Shown in pieces: positions 37,686-46,557 of a stretch of DNA of 64,000 nucleotides (the first letter of the stretch is position 1; each line of letters starts with the position of its first letter). The DNA comes from Thermotoga caldifontis AZM44c09 (GTDB lineage Bacteria > Thermotogota > Thermotogae > Thermotogales > DSM-5069). A program made the translations under genes and the position numbers. The stretch lies in NCBI RefSeq assembly GCF_000828655.1, contig NZ_AP014509.1, forward strand, positions 248,001 through 312,000. The letters run 5' to 3'. The notes below the pieces were generated by a model. That model saw only the letters and a list, made by a program, of their open reading frames with translations, was not told the origin of the DNA and searched no databases.

Positions 37686-39266
37686 GTGAGAAGGTGGCTT
37701 CTGGTCGCACTGTTCTGCGTGACGGTTTTACTCTTCGCAGGCATCGAGGACAGCATCGTTCAGGTGGGTCGTGCGCTCGAGAAGAACGGCATCAACGAGG
37801 TACGTTACGCGGTCTGGGGTTCTGGAGATCCGAACAGCGTGCTGAGGGTTCTGGGTATCGTCGAGGCTGCGAGGCGCATCAACGAAATCTGGGCCAAAAA
37901 CGGTATCAACGTGAAGGTCATGATCAGAGAGACCCGCTACGAGTTGGACTTCACACAGATGTATCAGGAATTCCTGAGCAAGCAGCCGCTCGGAACCGCG
38001 GGAGACTTCCTGGTGAACTCGTACGTCTACATAGCTCCGCTCGCCGAGGAAGGGTACCTGCTCGATTTGACACCTTATCTTGAAAAACACACAGAAATTC
38101 TGAACAATTTCTTCGCATCGCACATCGAGGTGGCCAAGTACAAGGGAAAAATCTATGGTTTGCCGCAGGACACAGAAGCCAGGCCGTTCTACATCAGAAA
38201 GGACATCGCGGCGAAGGTTGGACTCGATCTGCAGGGTCTCGACGAGAAGGTCTTGAAAGGTGAGTTCACCTGGTTCGATGTCTACGAATGGGCGAAGAAA
38301 GCTGTTCAAACTGGAGCTTCCGAATGGGGTTTGATACACAGAAGGGGTACTGCGCATCCTGATCTGATGCAGTTCATCCTCGCCTTCGGTAGCAAACTCT
38401 ACGATCCGGTCGACGGAAAACTCGTGTTCGACAAAGAAGCCATATACAAGTGGTTGACGATCGAATGGACCTTCGCACGCGAAAAATTGTTGCCTTCCGA
38501 CATGATGGCCTGGGACTGGGCCAAACAGGTGCATCCCGCGATCGTCGATGGAAAGACGCTCTTCGACATCGGCGGCACCTGGTACTGGACCGAGTGGCAA
38601 ACCAAGGACTATTACACCGATCCAAAGACTGGGCAGATGAGGGGCCTGAAACCTGAAGAAGTCGAACAGTGGTTCTACTACACGTTGTTCCCGGCTGGAG
38701 AACCTGGAAAGAAACCTGTGACGTTGAGCCAGCCCTTCATGTGGATGGTCAGTTCGAAGGCTGGAGCACAGAACCCGAAGTACAGCGCCCTGAAATCCGT
38801 CTACGATGAGCTCGCGTTCCTGATCGTTGCGAAGGCTTCGGATCCAGATATAAACGCCATACACAGTATCATAAGTGCACATCTGCCGGTTGGAAAGCCT
38901 TCGGCCGAGCTTCTCGCCAGCAAAGAATGGCTCGATAAACTCTACAACCTCGAGGTCGATCTGGATCCGGGCGTGAAGGAAAAAATCGCAGGCATCGTCA
39001 AGGCGACAGTCAATCCGATCAACGCCGCGTTCCTCTCGAAGGTTTCGTACATGCTCGAGCACACCAACTTCCCGCCCGTACACCCGATGTACGCGAAGCT
39101 CGCCGCGATCTTCGCCGAAGTGGTTGACTACGTGCTCAGAGGTCAGATGGATCCTGCTAAAGCGATCGATTACGCGATCGGAAAAATCAACGCCGATCTC
39201 GATCTCAAAGCCGGTGTGAAGATCATCAACGATATTCCAAAGGATTGGAGATTCGGCGGAAAATGA
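37686..39266 (+). CDS. ABC transporter substrate-binding protein, family 1
   Basis: About 526 residues. A signal peptide (MRRWLLVALFCVTVLLFAG) and a large binding domain are visible. ARRINEIWAKNGINVKVMIR is the usual first strand-helix of family 1, and KYKGKIYGLPQDTEARPFYI a typical hinge. It is about 100 residues longer than most maltose-type proteins. The GTG at 37686 follows AAGGGGGGT; the longer frame from 37437 overlaps the promoter and is not coding. It heads an operon with two permeases and an ATPase. The substrate is unknown. Confidence 0.88.
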   Translation: MRRWLLVALFCVTVLLFAGIEDSIVQVGRALEKNGINEVRYAVWGSGDPNSVLRVLGIVEAARRINEIWAKNGINVKVMIRETRYELDFTQMYQEFLSKQPLGTAGDFLVNSYVYIAPLAEEGYLLDLTPYLEKHTEILNNFFASHIEVAKYKGKIYGLPQDTEARPFYIRKDIAAKVGLDLQGLDEKVLKGEFTWFDVYEWAKKAVQTGASEWGLIHRRGTAHPDLMQFILAFGSKLYDPVDGKLVFDKEAIYKWLTIEWTFAREKLLPSDMMAWDWAKQVHPAIVDGKTLFDIGGTWYWTEWQTKDYYTDPKTGQMRGLKPEEVEQWFYYTLFPAGEPGKKPVTLSQPFMWMVSSKAGAQNPKYSALKSVYDELAFLIVAKASDPDINAIHSIISAHLPVGKPSAELLASKEWLDKLYNLEVDLDPGVKEKIAGIVKATVNPINAAFLSKVSYMLEHTNFPPVHPMYAKLAAIFAEVVDYVLRGQMDPAKAIDYAIGKINADLDLKAGVKIINDIPKDWRFGGK

Positions 39267-40207
39267 AGGGAAAGTTTTCGAGAAAGTGGGAGCTGTGGGC
39301 CTTCCTGGCCCCAGCTCTCATCGTTGTCCTGCTGTTCTACGTTGTCCCGCTGATCCTGACGGTCTACACCAGCTTCACACCGCTGAGAAACTGGAACATA
39401 CAGCGTTACGCGACGAGATTAGTGGGTCTTTACAATTACCAGAAACTGTTCCACGCGATCACGAACGATCCTTCGGTGAGGGCCGTCTTCCTCACTACGG
39501 CGGTTTTCGTTCTCTGCACGCTGACTGTGAACGTGCTTGGAGGTCTGATACTCGCCTTGCTCACCTTCTTCGTGGATAAGAAAACGAATTTTGTAGCGAG
39601 TACCGTATGGCTTCTGCCGAGAATGTCACCCATCGCTGTGTACGGACTGGTTTGGTACTACTTCTTCCACGGCAGCCGTGTTGGAACGTTGAATTCGATC
39701 TTTCTGAAGCTCGGTCTGATCGATCGGCCCATCGCCTGGGGTCAGGAATTCGTTCCGTACGGTCCCTGGAGCGTGATCGTGTTCGTCAACGGTCTGGTGG
39801 GTGTGAGCTTCGGGATGATCGTGCTCTCGTCGGCGATCAAAAGCATCCCAGGTGAGTTCGTCATCGCCGCGAGGGTGGATGGGGCTACAGACTGGCAGAT
39901 CTGCAGGAAAGTTCTGATACCTCAGATAAAATGGCACATCATGTACGTCACGACCTGGCAACTTTTGAGCCTGCTCACCTCCTACGCACACACCTACCTT
40001 CTGGTGAGCTGGAGGCTGGTGAACAAATCTTACGGAACACCCTGGGCACTCTACGTGTACGATCTCGCTTTCACGGGTGTGTTCGACCAGGGACTGGCAG
40101 CTGCGGCGGGTACTCTGCTCGTGCTGGTCGGGGGACTGCTCGGTTTGATGACGCTGAGGATCCTTGGGTTTGGAAAACTCATGGTGGAACCGCGTGGTGA
40201 TATCTGA
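39263..40207 (+). CDS. ABC transporter permease (MalF type)
   Basis: About 314 residues with six or more membrane spans (WAFLAPALIVVLLFYVVPLI at the N terminus). The EAA loop is IAARVDGATDWQICRKVLIP at about residues 201-220, with Ala-Ala replacing the Glu-Ala-Ala start. The ATG overlaps the binding-protein stop (ATGA). It forms the inner-membrane channel with the next permease. Confidence 0.9.
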   Translation: MKGKFSRKWELWAFLAPALIVVLLFYVVPLILTVYTSFTPLRNWNIQRYATRLVGLYNYQKLFHAITNDPSVRAVFLTTAVFVLCTLTVNVLGGLILALLTFFVDKKTNFVASTVWLLPRMSPIAVYGLVWYYFFHGSRVGTLNSIFLKLGLIDRPIAWGQEFVPYGPWSVIVFVNGLVGVSFGMIVLSSAIKSIPGEFVIAARVDGATDWQICRKVLIPQIKWHIMYVTTWQLLSLLTSYAHTYLLVSWRLVNKSYGTPWALYVYDLAFTGVFDQGLAAAAGTLLVLVGGLLGLMTLRILGFGKLMVEPRGDI

Positions 40208-41082
40208 TGAGTCTGACCGACGTGGAAGTCAGAAGCAAGGGCAGGCAGATCCTTTACTCGACCGTTCTGATAGCCCTGTCTGTACCCGTTCTGATGGCCT
40301 TCTTCATGCTCATCCTTTCGAGCTTTGCGAACCAAATGGTGACGAACTTCGATTTCTCGAAGGTCACTTTCACGATGAGGAACTGGAAATTACTCTTCCA
40401 GGGCAGGATCGCTATCACGGGCGGATTGAGGGAAAACGTGTTCCTTTATTTGCTGAACACGGCCATCGTGGCGCTCGGTGTGGCGTCCGTCACAACCACA
40501 GTAGGGACACTTTCTGGTTACGCCATCTCCAGAATGAAGTTCGCAGGTAGAAGATTCATTCTGCTGACCATGCTCATGTTGCACGCGCTGCCTGGTTCCA
40601 TCCTCATCGTGGGTGTTTACTTTCTTTACAGGCTCTGGATGCCGACGAATCTCAACGCGTTGAGATACTTTTCCTTCTTCTACGTGATAGTGGCACGCGC
40701 CGCGCTCGAAGTTCCGTTGTCGGTATGGCTCATGAAGGGCTTCTTCGATCTGCTACCCTGGGAGATCGAATGGTCCGCCCTCGTCGATGGAGCATCGAGG
40801 TTCAAGACCTGGGCGAAGATCATGATGCCTCTCATAAAACCCGGCGTGGTGGCCATACTGATCTTCGGATTCCTCGCCGGCTGGCAGGACATCATCTACG
40901 TGAGAACCTTTCTCATAGACAAGACGCTCGCGACTTTCATCGAATCCAACCTGGAAGCCGAGATGGCGTACATGCCGCTGCTGGCCGCCGCGGCAACGCT
41001 CTACCTCTTACCGACGATCTTTTTCTACATAAGTTCTCAACGGCTGCTGTTCAAGGTCTACGCTGGCGGTATCAGGAGGTGA
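40207..41082 (+). CDS. ABC transporter permease (MalG type)
   Basis: A 291-residue permease with about six membrane spans. Its ATPase-contact loop is EWSALVDGASRFKTWAKIMM. The start codon overlaps the previous stop by one base. The ATPase of this transporter follows 6 bp downstream, so the system is complete apart from its substrate assignment. Confidence 0.9.
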   Translation: MSLTDVEVRSKGRQILYSTVLIALSVPVLMAFFMLILSSFANQMVTNFDFSKVTFTMRNWKLLFQGRIAITGGLRENVFLYLLNTAIVALGVASVTTTVGTLSGYAISRMKFAGRRFILLTMLMLHALPGSILIVGVYFLYRLWMPTNLNALRYFSFFYVIVARAALEVPLSVWLMKGFFDLLPWEIEWSALVDGASRFKTWAKIMMPLIKPGVVAILIFGFLAGWQDIIYVRTFLIDKTLATFIESNLEAEMAYMPLLAAAATLYLLPTIFFYISSQRLLFKVYAGGIRR

Positions 41083-41088
41083 AGGGCT

Positions 41089-42168
41089 TTGGCACGCATC
41101 GTGCTCGAAAACATCACCAAGAAGTTCGGTAAGGTGACCGCGCTCGATGGGGTGAACCTTCAAATAGAGGAAGGAGAGTTCGTCGTGCTGCTCGGTCCTT
41201 CGGGCAGCGGTAAAACCACGTTGATGTATCTGATCGCGGGTATCTACAAGCCCACCTCGGGTCGCATTCTGTTCAACGATGAGGACGTCACAAACCTGCC
41301 ACCGAAGGAAAGAAACGTGGGACTGGTGTTTCAAAACTGGGCGCTCTATCCACACATGAAGGTTTTTGAGAACATAGCCTTTCCTTTGACCCTGAAAAAG
41401 CTCGACAGAAAAACGATCCAGGAAAGGGTCCTTCAAGTCGCCAGCATGCTGAGGATCGATTCGCTGCTCGACAGATACCCCTGGCAACTGAGTGGGGGTC
41501 AGCAACAGCGTGTGGCGATAGCGAGGGCACTGGTGAAGCAACCTCGAATTTTGCTCTTCGACGAGCCTTTGAGTAACCTCGACGCTCTGTTGAGGATCAG
41601 TGTGAGAACGGAATTGAAAAGGCTACAAAAGGATCTGAACATCACGTCTGTTTACGTGACGCACGATCAGGCGGAAGCTCTGGCCATTGCAGACAGGATC
41701 GCGGTGATAAACAACGGCAAGCTCGTCCAGGTTGGCACCCCCGACGAGATCTATTACAGTCCGAAGCACACCTTCGTCGCAAGTTTCGTTGGAAATCCAC
41801 CCGCGAACCTTTTGAAGGTTGGGCACGATGGCAAGACGTTCCTGATGGAAGGCAGACCGATCGAAGCGCCGGCAATTTTGCTGGAGAAATTTTCAGGCAA
41901 GAAACTCATCGTCGGTTTCAGACCGGAAAAGGCGCTTCTGCTCGAGCGTGCGATACCGAACACCCTCTGCGTTGAGGTTCAGATTTACGAAGTGGAATCC
42001 ATGGGTAGGGAACAGATCGTGACGGTCTCGATCGGGCAGACGATGGTGAAGGTTCTCAGACCTTCCGAAGAAAAGTTCCACATCGGTCAAAAACTTCATC
42101 TGTGCGTCGAGTTGAAAGATTTGATGCTCTTCGATTTCGATACCCACGAAGCGCTCAATTTGAGTTAA
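41089..42168 (+). CDS. Sugar ABC transporter ATPase (MsmK/UgpC type)
   Basis: A 359-residue ATPase. Walker A is GPSGSGKTT, Q-loop NWALYPHMKVFENIAFPL, signature LSGGQQQRVAIARAL, Walker B ILLFDEPLSNLD and the H-loop VTHDQAEALAIADR. A C-terminal OB-fold regulatory domain of about 110 residues follows (GFRPEKALLLERA). It starts with TTG after AGGAGGTGAAGGGC. Such ATPases often serve several sugar transporters, so it may also energise the pectin ABC permeases at 9-10.7 kb, which lack an ATPase (inference). Confidence 0.92.
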   Translation: MARIVLENITKKFGKVTALDGVNLQIEEGEFVVLLGPSGSGKTTLMYLIAGIYKPTSGRILFNDEDVTNLPPKERNVGLVFQNWALYPHMKVFENIAFPLTLKKLDRKTIQERVLQVASMLRIDSLLDRYPWQLSGGQQQRVAIARALVKQPRILLFDEPLSNLDALLRISVRTELKRLQKDLNITSVYVTHDQAEALAIADRIAVINNGKLVQVGTPDEIYYSPKHTFVASFVGNPPANLLKVGHDGKTFLMEGRPIEAPAILLEKFSGKKLIVGFRPEKALLLERAIPNTLCVEVQIYEVESMGREQIVTVSIGQTMVKVLRPSEEKFHIGQKLHLCVELKDLMLFDFDTHEALNLS

Positions 42169-42177
42169 TATAGAACC

Positions 42178-42891
42178 GTGCGGCCGATCGTAGGTATCAC
42201 CTGCTCTATGGATGAGGAATCGATCAGGTTGAATACGAGCTATTTTCGGGCGATCGAGGAAGCCGGTGGTTTGCCCATCCTCGTACCAACTCTGCAAACG
42301 CCCGAAAGCCTTTCTCAGCTGAGCGAACTGCTGGACGGCATTCTTTTCTCCGGTGGTGTCGATATCGATCCGAAACACTACAACGAGGAGCCTCTGCCGA
42401 GCCTCGGACAGATAACGCCAGACAGGGACGAGCTGGAGATATCTCTCTGCAGGATCTTCTACGAGAAGAACAAACCGATCTTCGGTATCTGCAGGGGCGT
42501 TCAGCTGATCAACGTCGCGCTCGGCGGCACGCTCTATCAGGACATAAAGACGCAGCTGGGCAACGTGCTGAAACACCAGCAGGATGCCCCAGCTCACGCC
42601 CCAACACACAGAGTCTTCATCGAGAAAGACAGCATTCTGTTCTCCATCGTGAGAACGGAAATTCTGCCGGTGAACAGCTTCCACCACCAGGCCGTGAAGG
42701 ATGTCGCACCGGTGCTGAGGATCACCGCACGCGCCAGCGATGGCGTCATCGAGGCGGTGGAGTCGAACGACGACAGGTTCGTCCTCGGGGTTCAGTGGCA
42801 CCCTGAAAGGATGTTCAACCGTTACAGGGAACATTTCGAACTGTTCAGGCGCTTCGTGGAAGAGTGCGCGAAAAGGGGGAAAAGAGGATGA
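42178..42891 (+). CDS. Gamma-glutamyl hydrolase, peptidase C26 / PuuD-like class I amidotransferase
   Basis: A 237-residue class I glutamine-amidotransferase-like enzyme. The nucleophile Cys is in FGICRGVQLINVALGG, the His-Glu pair in GVQWHPERMF, and GILFSGGVDIDPKHY is typical of peptidase C26. It cleaves gamma-glutamyl bonds. The GTG start has no clear ribosome site but lies 9 bp after the ATPase stop, so re-initiation is likely. The 3' end overlaps the D-aminopeptidase gene by 4 nt, so the two act as a pair. Confidence 0.87.
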   Translation: MRPIVGITCSMDEESIRLNTSYFRAIEEAGGLPILVPTLQTPESLSQLSELLDGILFSGGVDIDPKHYNEEPLPSLGQITPDRDELEISLCRIFYEKNKPIFGICRGVQLINVALGGTLYQDIKTQLGNVLKHQQDAPAHAPTHRVFIEKDSILFSIVRTEILPVNSFHHQAVKDVAPVLRITARASDGVIEAVESNDDRFVLGVQWHPERMFNRYREHFELFRRFVEECAKRGKRG

Positions 42892-43706
42892 AGATTTACA
42901 TCTCTGCCGATATGGAAGGCATCTCAGGGGTCGTGGGGTTGGGACACGTGTCGCCTGAAAACAGAGAGTACGAGAGGTTCAGAAAGCTCATGACGCGCGA
43001 GATCAACGCGGTCGTGGAAGCCGCCATCCAGTGTGGTGCGAAAGAAGTGGTTGTGAACGATTCACACAACACGATGGACAACATCCTGATCGAGGAACTT
43101 CACCCGAAAGCGGTCCTGATCAGCGGTAGTCCGAAACCCATGAGCATGATGGAGGGCATAGACGCAAGTTTCGATGCCGTGTTTTTCATCGGTTACCATG
43201 CGAGGGCGGGTAGTGCGCCAGCGATCATGGATCACACGTACACCGGAAGGGTATTCTCGGTGGAGGTCAACGGAAAGAAGATGAGCGAAGCCGGTTTGAA
43301 CGCCAGGATCGCGGGTTGCTTCAACGTTCCTGTGGTTCTGGTGAGTGGGGACCAGCTCACCGTAGAGTGCGCGAAGCAAGAGCTGAACGATTTCGTTGGT
43401 GTAGTTGTCAAAGAAGCTGTGGGAAGGTATGCAGCGAAGATCTATCCGTTCGAAGTTGTGAAAGAAAAGCTCAGAGCAGGTGTCGAAGAGGCACTGAGCA
43501 AACTGGACAGGTTCAAACCTACGGTTGAAAAGGAACCCGTTGAGATCAAGCTCACCTTCTACAATTCGGCCTTCGCAGAGGCCGCGTCTCTGCTTCCAAA
43601 CGTGGAACGGCTCGACGCCAGGACGGTGCGTTTCACAGCGCAGAGCTACCTCGAAGCGTACAGATTGCTCAGGGTTTGTCTTTCACTGTCTTCGCTGGTC
43701 AAATAG
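42888..43706 (+). CDS. D-aminopeptidase DppA-like, peptidase M55
   Basis: A 272-residue M55 zinc peptidase. The family motif SADMEGISGVV lies at residues 6-16, with further likely metal ligands in VVVNDSHNTMDN and FFIGYHARAG and the conserved MDHTYTG. It releases D-Ala from short peptides. It is coupled to the C26 hydrolase by ATGA overlap. Together with the dipeptide epimerase operon it indicates use of murein-type peptides (inference). Its last 24 nt overlap the convergent padR gene. Confidence 0.88.
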   Translation: MKIYISADMEGISGVVGLGHVSPENREYERFRKLMTREINAVVEAAIQCGAKEVVVNDSHNTMDNILIEELHPKAVLISGSPKPMSMMEGIDASFDAVFFIGYHARAGSAPAIMDHTYTGRVFSVEVNGKKMSEAGLNARIAGCFNVPVVLVSGDQLTVECAKQELNDFVGVVVKEAVGRYAAKIYPFEVVKEKLRAGVEEALSKLDRFKPTVEKEPVEIKLTFYNSAFAEAASLLPNVERLDARTVRFTAQSYLEAYRLLRVCLSLSSLVK

Positions 43707-44048
43707 TTCCGTATACCTTTTGAAAAACTCTTCCAGAAACTTTTTTTGAAACTCCAACCTTTCGGCCAGAAGCGAAAGCCATCGTTTTCCAGCTTCCGTG
43801 ATCGTGTATCTTCTCCTGGCGGGACCCGCTTCGGAGAAGTCCCACTCGGATTGAACCAGCCCCTCGGCCTCGAGCCGCATCAGCAATCTGTAGAGGTTTC
43901 CCATGGGGCCAACACCATCGAACTCGATACCGAGCTCGCTCAATTTCTTGGCGATCTCGTAACCATGGGATGGTTGATCCGCGATGAACAACAGCACGAG
44001 GGCCTCCAGAAGATGGCCCCCGTGACCTCTCCCACAACCGCGTCTCAT
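43683..44048 (-). CDS. PadR-family transcriptional regulator
   Basis: A 121-residue winged-helix protein. The N-terminal ALVLLFIADQPSHGYEIAKK and the wing GPARRRYTITEAGKRWL are diagnostic of PadR, and the C-terminal helix serves for dimerisation. The opening RRGCGRGHGGH is unusual. The ATG overlaps the upstream small gene by 4 nt. PadR proteins commonly control neighbouring multidrug exporters, and one faces it here. The likely operator is the TATATAT...ATATATA dyad in the shared promoter. Confidence 0.9.
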   Translation of the reverse strand: MRRGCGRGHGGHLLEALVLLFIADQPSHGYEIAKKLSELGIEFDGVGPMGNLYRLLMRLEAEGLVQSEWDFSEAGPARRRYTITEAGKRWLSLLAERLEFQKKFLEEFFKRYTELFDQRRQ

Positions 44049-44245
44049 CTCGATTCTTCCTTGGACGTTTCGCTCTCTTTCAGCGCTTCATCTACATATT
44101 TTATCTCTTCCTCGAGCCACTTTCTGTACTCGCGCAAAGATTCTTTGCGATGTCTGTGCCACGGACAGAACATCCAGCCAAAGCCATGTCCATGCCAACG
44201 CCAGCCATGCCTGTGCCTCAATCCCAACCCGTATGGGCCGTACAT
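44045..44245 (-). CDS. His/Trp/Gly-rich miniprotein
   Basis: 66 residues. The first half is extraordinarily rich in His, Trp, Gly and Arg (GLRHRHGWRWHGHGFGWMFC, then PWHRHRK); the second half is a charged helix (RKWLEEEIKYVDEALKESET). The aromatic/His head with one Cys suggests metal or membrane binding. It is cotranscribed with and overlaps padR. The ATG at 44245 sits 6 nt after GGAGGTG; the GTG at 44254 is part of that ribosome site. Similar short proteins accompany PadR genes in related genomes, but no function is known to me. Confidence 0.7.
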   Translation of the reverse strand: MYGPYGLGLRHRHGWRWHGHGFGWMFCPWHRHRKESLREYRKWLEEEIKYVDEALKESETSKEESR

Positions 44246-44265
44246 TCTTGTCACCTCCCACGGAT

Positions 44266-44294
44266 ATTATATATCACAAGCATATATATGTCAA
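44266..44294 (-). promoter_or_regulatory. Consensus promoter with embedded dyad, miniprotein-padR operon
   Basis: Read on the minus strand, TTGACA (44294-44289) and TATAAT (44271-44266) are perfect consensus boxes 17 bp apart. The spacer contains TATATAT (44268-44274) and ATATATA (44282-44288) as exact inverted arms 7 bp apart, a good PadR operator candidate. The leader would be only about 14 nt. Confidence 0.8.
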
Positions 44295-44327
44295 CACTCA
44301 AGATCGAACCGTCCGGAGGGGGTGTGC

Positions 44328-44357
44328 TAAAATATTGACGTCAAATTGTTTGGCGTC
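44328..44357 (+). promoter_or_regulatory. marR promoter -10 and inverted-repeat operator
   Basis: TGCTAAAAT (44325-44333) is an extended -10 element. Over the expected start site lies GACGTCAAA-TTG-TTTGGCGTC (44337-44357), an inverted repeat with 9-bp arms and one mismatch, the usual size of a MarR operator. Autorepression of the marR-exporter operon is the likely purpose. Confidence 0.65.
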
Positions 44358-44375
44358 TAAGGAAAGGGCGATCGG

Positions 44376-44816
44376 ATGAACGAAAGCATTTTGAAAAAGT
44401 TCTTCATGATCCAGAGGCTCCAGTTCAAGATCCTCCACAAAGAATTGGAAAAGCACGGTATCCACCCGGGTCAACCTCCCATGCTCATGATCGTTGCGAA
44501 GCATGAAGGCGTAACGCAGAAAAGAATCGCCGAGGAACTGAACGTGAAACCTGCGACGGTCGCGATCATGCTGAGAAGAATGGAAAGGGCAGGTTTGATA
44601 CGCAGAGAACAGGATGAAAATGACAAAAGGCTCCAGAGGGTTTATTTGACAGAGAAAGGCAAACTGTACTGCGATTTTCTGAAGGAACATCTAAAGAGCG
44701 TGGAAACTGTAATCGTGAAGGGGTTCACCGATGCAGAAAAAAACCAGCTGGAAAGTTTCCTCCGCAGGATCATCGCCAACCTTGAGAACCGTTTGAGAGG
44801 TGAAGCGAATGATTGA
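44376..44816 (+). CDS. MarR-family transcriptional regulator
   Basis: A 146-residue winged-helix protein. The DNA-binding core is visible in VTQKRIAEELNVKPATVAIM followed by LRRMERAGLIRREQDENDKR, with the wing arginine motif DENDKRLQRVYLTEKG. The helical ends provide the dimer interface. It is the first gene before a heterodimeric drug-type exporter and overlaps it by 8 nt, so it probably represses the operon until an exported ligand binds. Confidence 0.92.
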   Translation: MNESILKKFFMIQRLQFKILHKELEKHGIHPGQPPMLMIVAKHEGVTQKRIAEELNVKPATVAIMLRRMERAGLIRREQDENDKRLQRVYLTEKGKLYCDFLKEHLKSVETVIVKGFTDAEKNQLESFLRRIIANLENRLRGEAND

Positions 44817-46557
44817 GATCATGAAATATTTGAAACCGTACCTCTGGCTGGTGATCGTCACAATCTCGCTGGTGATAGTCGATTCTTACGTGACGCTGTA
44901 TCTGCCAGACCTCATGTCTCAGATCGTGGACAGAGGCATTGCCAGAGGCAACGTCGATTACATATGGAAGGTTGGAGCAAAAATGCTCCTCGTCTCTTTA
45001 GTTCAGGTCGTCGCTATCGTTTTGATGAGCTTCGCATCGTCCAAATCGGCCACGTGTGCCAGCCGGGACATTCGAAACGATCTTTTCAAAAAGATTCAGA
45101 GCTTCTCCCTCGCTGAAATCGACAAGTTCAGTCCCGCGTCCTTGATCACACGAACCACGAACGATATAACCCAGGTGCAGCAGGCACTCATCATGATCCA
45201 GAGGATGGTCATAAGGGCCCCGATCATCGCCGTCGGGAGCATCGTCATGGCCATTTCGAAGGACGCAAAGCTCACGATGATACTCTTGATCTCCGTTCCC
45301 ATAGCCTCACTCGCAATGTACCTCATATTCGCAAAAGTCATGCCTCTGTTCAAGAGCATGCAGAAAAAGATAGACCGTCTGAATCTCGTTTTGAGGGAGA
45401 GGATCACGGGCATCAGGGTGATAAGGGCGTTCAACAAAGAAGAATACGAAAAAGAAAGGTTCGAACAAGCGAACGTGGACCTCACCGAAACGGCGTTGAA
45501 GGTCAACAGGATCGGTGCCATCGTTTTTCCGATCATGACGATCATCATGAACTTCACGATCGTCGCCCTTATATGGTTCGGTGCCAAGCAGATAGACATG
45601 GGACAGCTCCAAGTCGGCACGATGATGGCTGTCATGCAGTACGTCATGCAGGTGCTCTTTTCTTTCATCATGATTTCGCTCATCTTCGTGTTTCTACCCC
45701 GTGCTTCGGTGTCTGCACAGAGGATCTTGGAAGTGCTGCGCACCGAGCCGTCCATAAGAGAACCGGAACAGGTGGAGGAACCTTCTGGAAACGGTGTGGT
45801 CCAGTTCGAGAACGTGACCTTCTACTACCCCGGCGCGAAAGAACCGGCACTCTCGAACGTATCGTTCACCGCGAAGAACGGTCAGATAACTGCCATCATT
45901 GGGAACACGGGCTCTGGAAAGACGACCATCCTCAATCTGATCATGAGGTTCTACGATGTGACCGAAGGTTCCGTGAAGATCGATGGGGTCGATGTGAGAA
46001 AGATTCCATTGGAGAAGCTCAGAAGGTTGATAGGTTACGCCCCACAGAAACCGATCATCTTTTCAGGCACGATCGCCGAGAACATAAGGTTCGGCAGAAA
46101 TGAGCTAACAGACGAAGACATTCTCAGGGCCGCCGAGATCGCCCAGGTGACTGAGTTCACCCAAAAGTTGCCCGAAGGCCTCAACGCCCCCGTGGCGCAG
46201 GGTGGAACCAACCTGTCCGGAGGACAGAAACAGAGGATCTCGATCGCCCGCGCCATCGCAGGAAAACACAGAATCTATCTATTCGACGACACCTTTTCGG
46301 CGCTCGATTTCAGAACGGATGCCAAGATTCGCTCGAGGTTGATGAGAGAGCTGAAAGACGCAACGGTGATCATCGTCGCGCAGAGAGTCGCGACGATCAT
46401 GCATGCAGATCAGATCATCGTTCTGAAGGATGGCAGGGTGGAAGGTGTAGGTAGACACGAACAGCTCATGAGAACGTGTCCCGTGTACAGTGACATCGTG
46501 CTGTCGCAGATCTCCGAAGAAGAAGCCGTGGTTGGAGGTGAGCACAATGGCAAGTGA
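44809..46557 (+). CDS. Heterodimeric ABC exporter half, degenerate-site subunit (TM287-like)
   Basis: About 582 residues. An N-terminal six-helix membrane domain is followed by an ATPase domain with Walker A GNTGSGKTT, signature NLSGGQKQRISIA and Walker B IYLFDDTFSALD. The residue after the Walker B Asp is Asp, not the catalytic Glu, so this half carries the non-hydrolysing site, as in TM287 of T. maritima. Its own signature is canonical and completes the active site with the partner. Start ATG at 44809 after GAGGTGAAGCG. Confidence 0.92.
   Translation: MIEIMKYLKPYLWLVIVTISLVIVDSYVTLYLPDLMSQIVDRGIARGNVDYIWKVGAKMLLVSLVQVVAIVLMSFASSKSATCASRDIRNDLFKKIQSFSLAEIDKFSPASLITRTTNDITQVQQALIMIQRMVIRAPIIAVGSIVMAISKDAKLTMILLISVPIASLAMYLIFAKVMPLFKSMQKKIDRLNLVLRERITGIRVIRAFNKEEYEKERFEQANVDLTETALKVNRIGAIVFPIMTIIMNFTIVALIWFGAKQIDMGQLQVGTMMAVMQYVMQVLFSFIMISLIFVFLPRASVSAQRILEVLRTEPSIREPEQVEEPSGNGVVQFENVTFYYPGAKEPALSNVSFTAKNGQITAIIGNTGSGKTTILNLIMRFYDVTEGSVKIDGVDVRKIPLEKLRRLIGYAPQKPIIFSGTIAENIRFGRNELTDEDILRAAEIAQVTEFTQKLPEGLNAPVAQGGTNLSGGQKQRISIARAIAGKHRIYLFDDTFSALDFRTDAKIRSRLMRELKDATVIIVAQRVATIMHADQIIVLKDGRVEGVGRHEQLMRTCPVYSDIVLSQISEEEAVVGGEHNGK

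Noticed and set aside
44268-44288. Short AT repeat considered as a CRISPR or simple-repeat element
   Set aside because: There is only one dyad, inside a consensus promoter; it fits an operator, and no array of repeats and spacers exists in the window.
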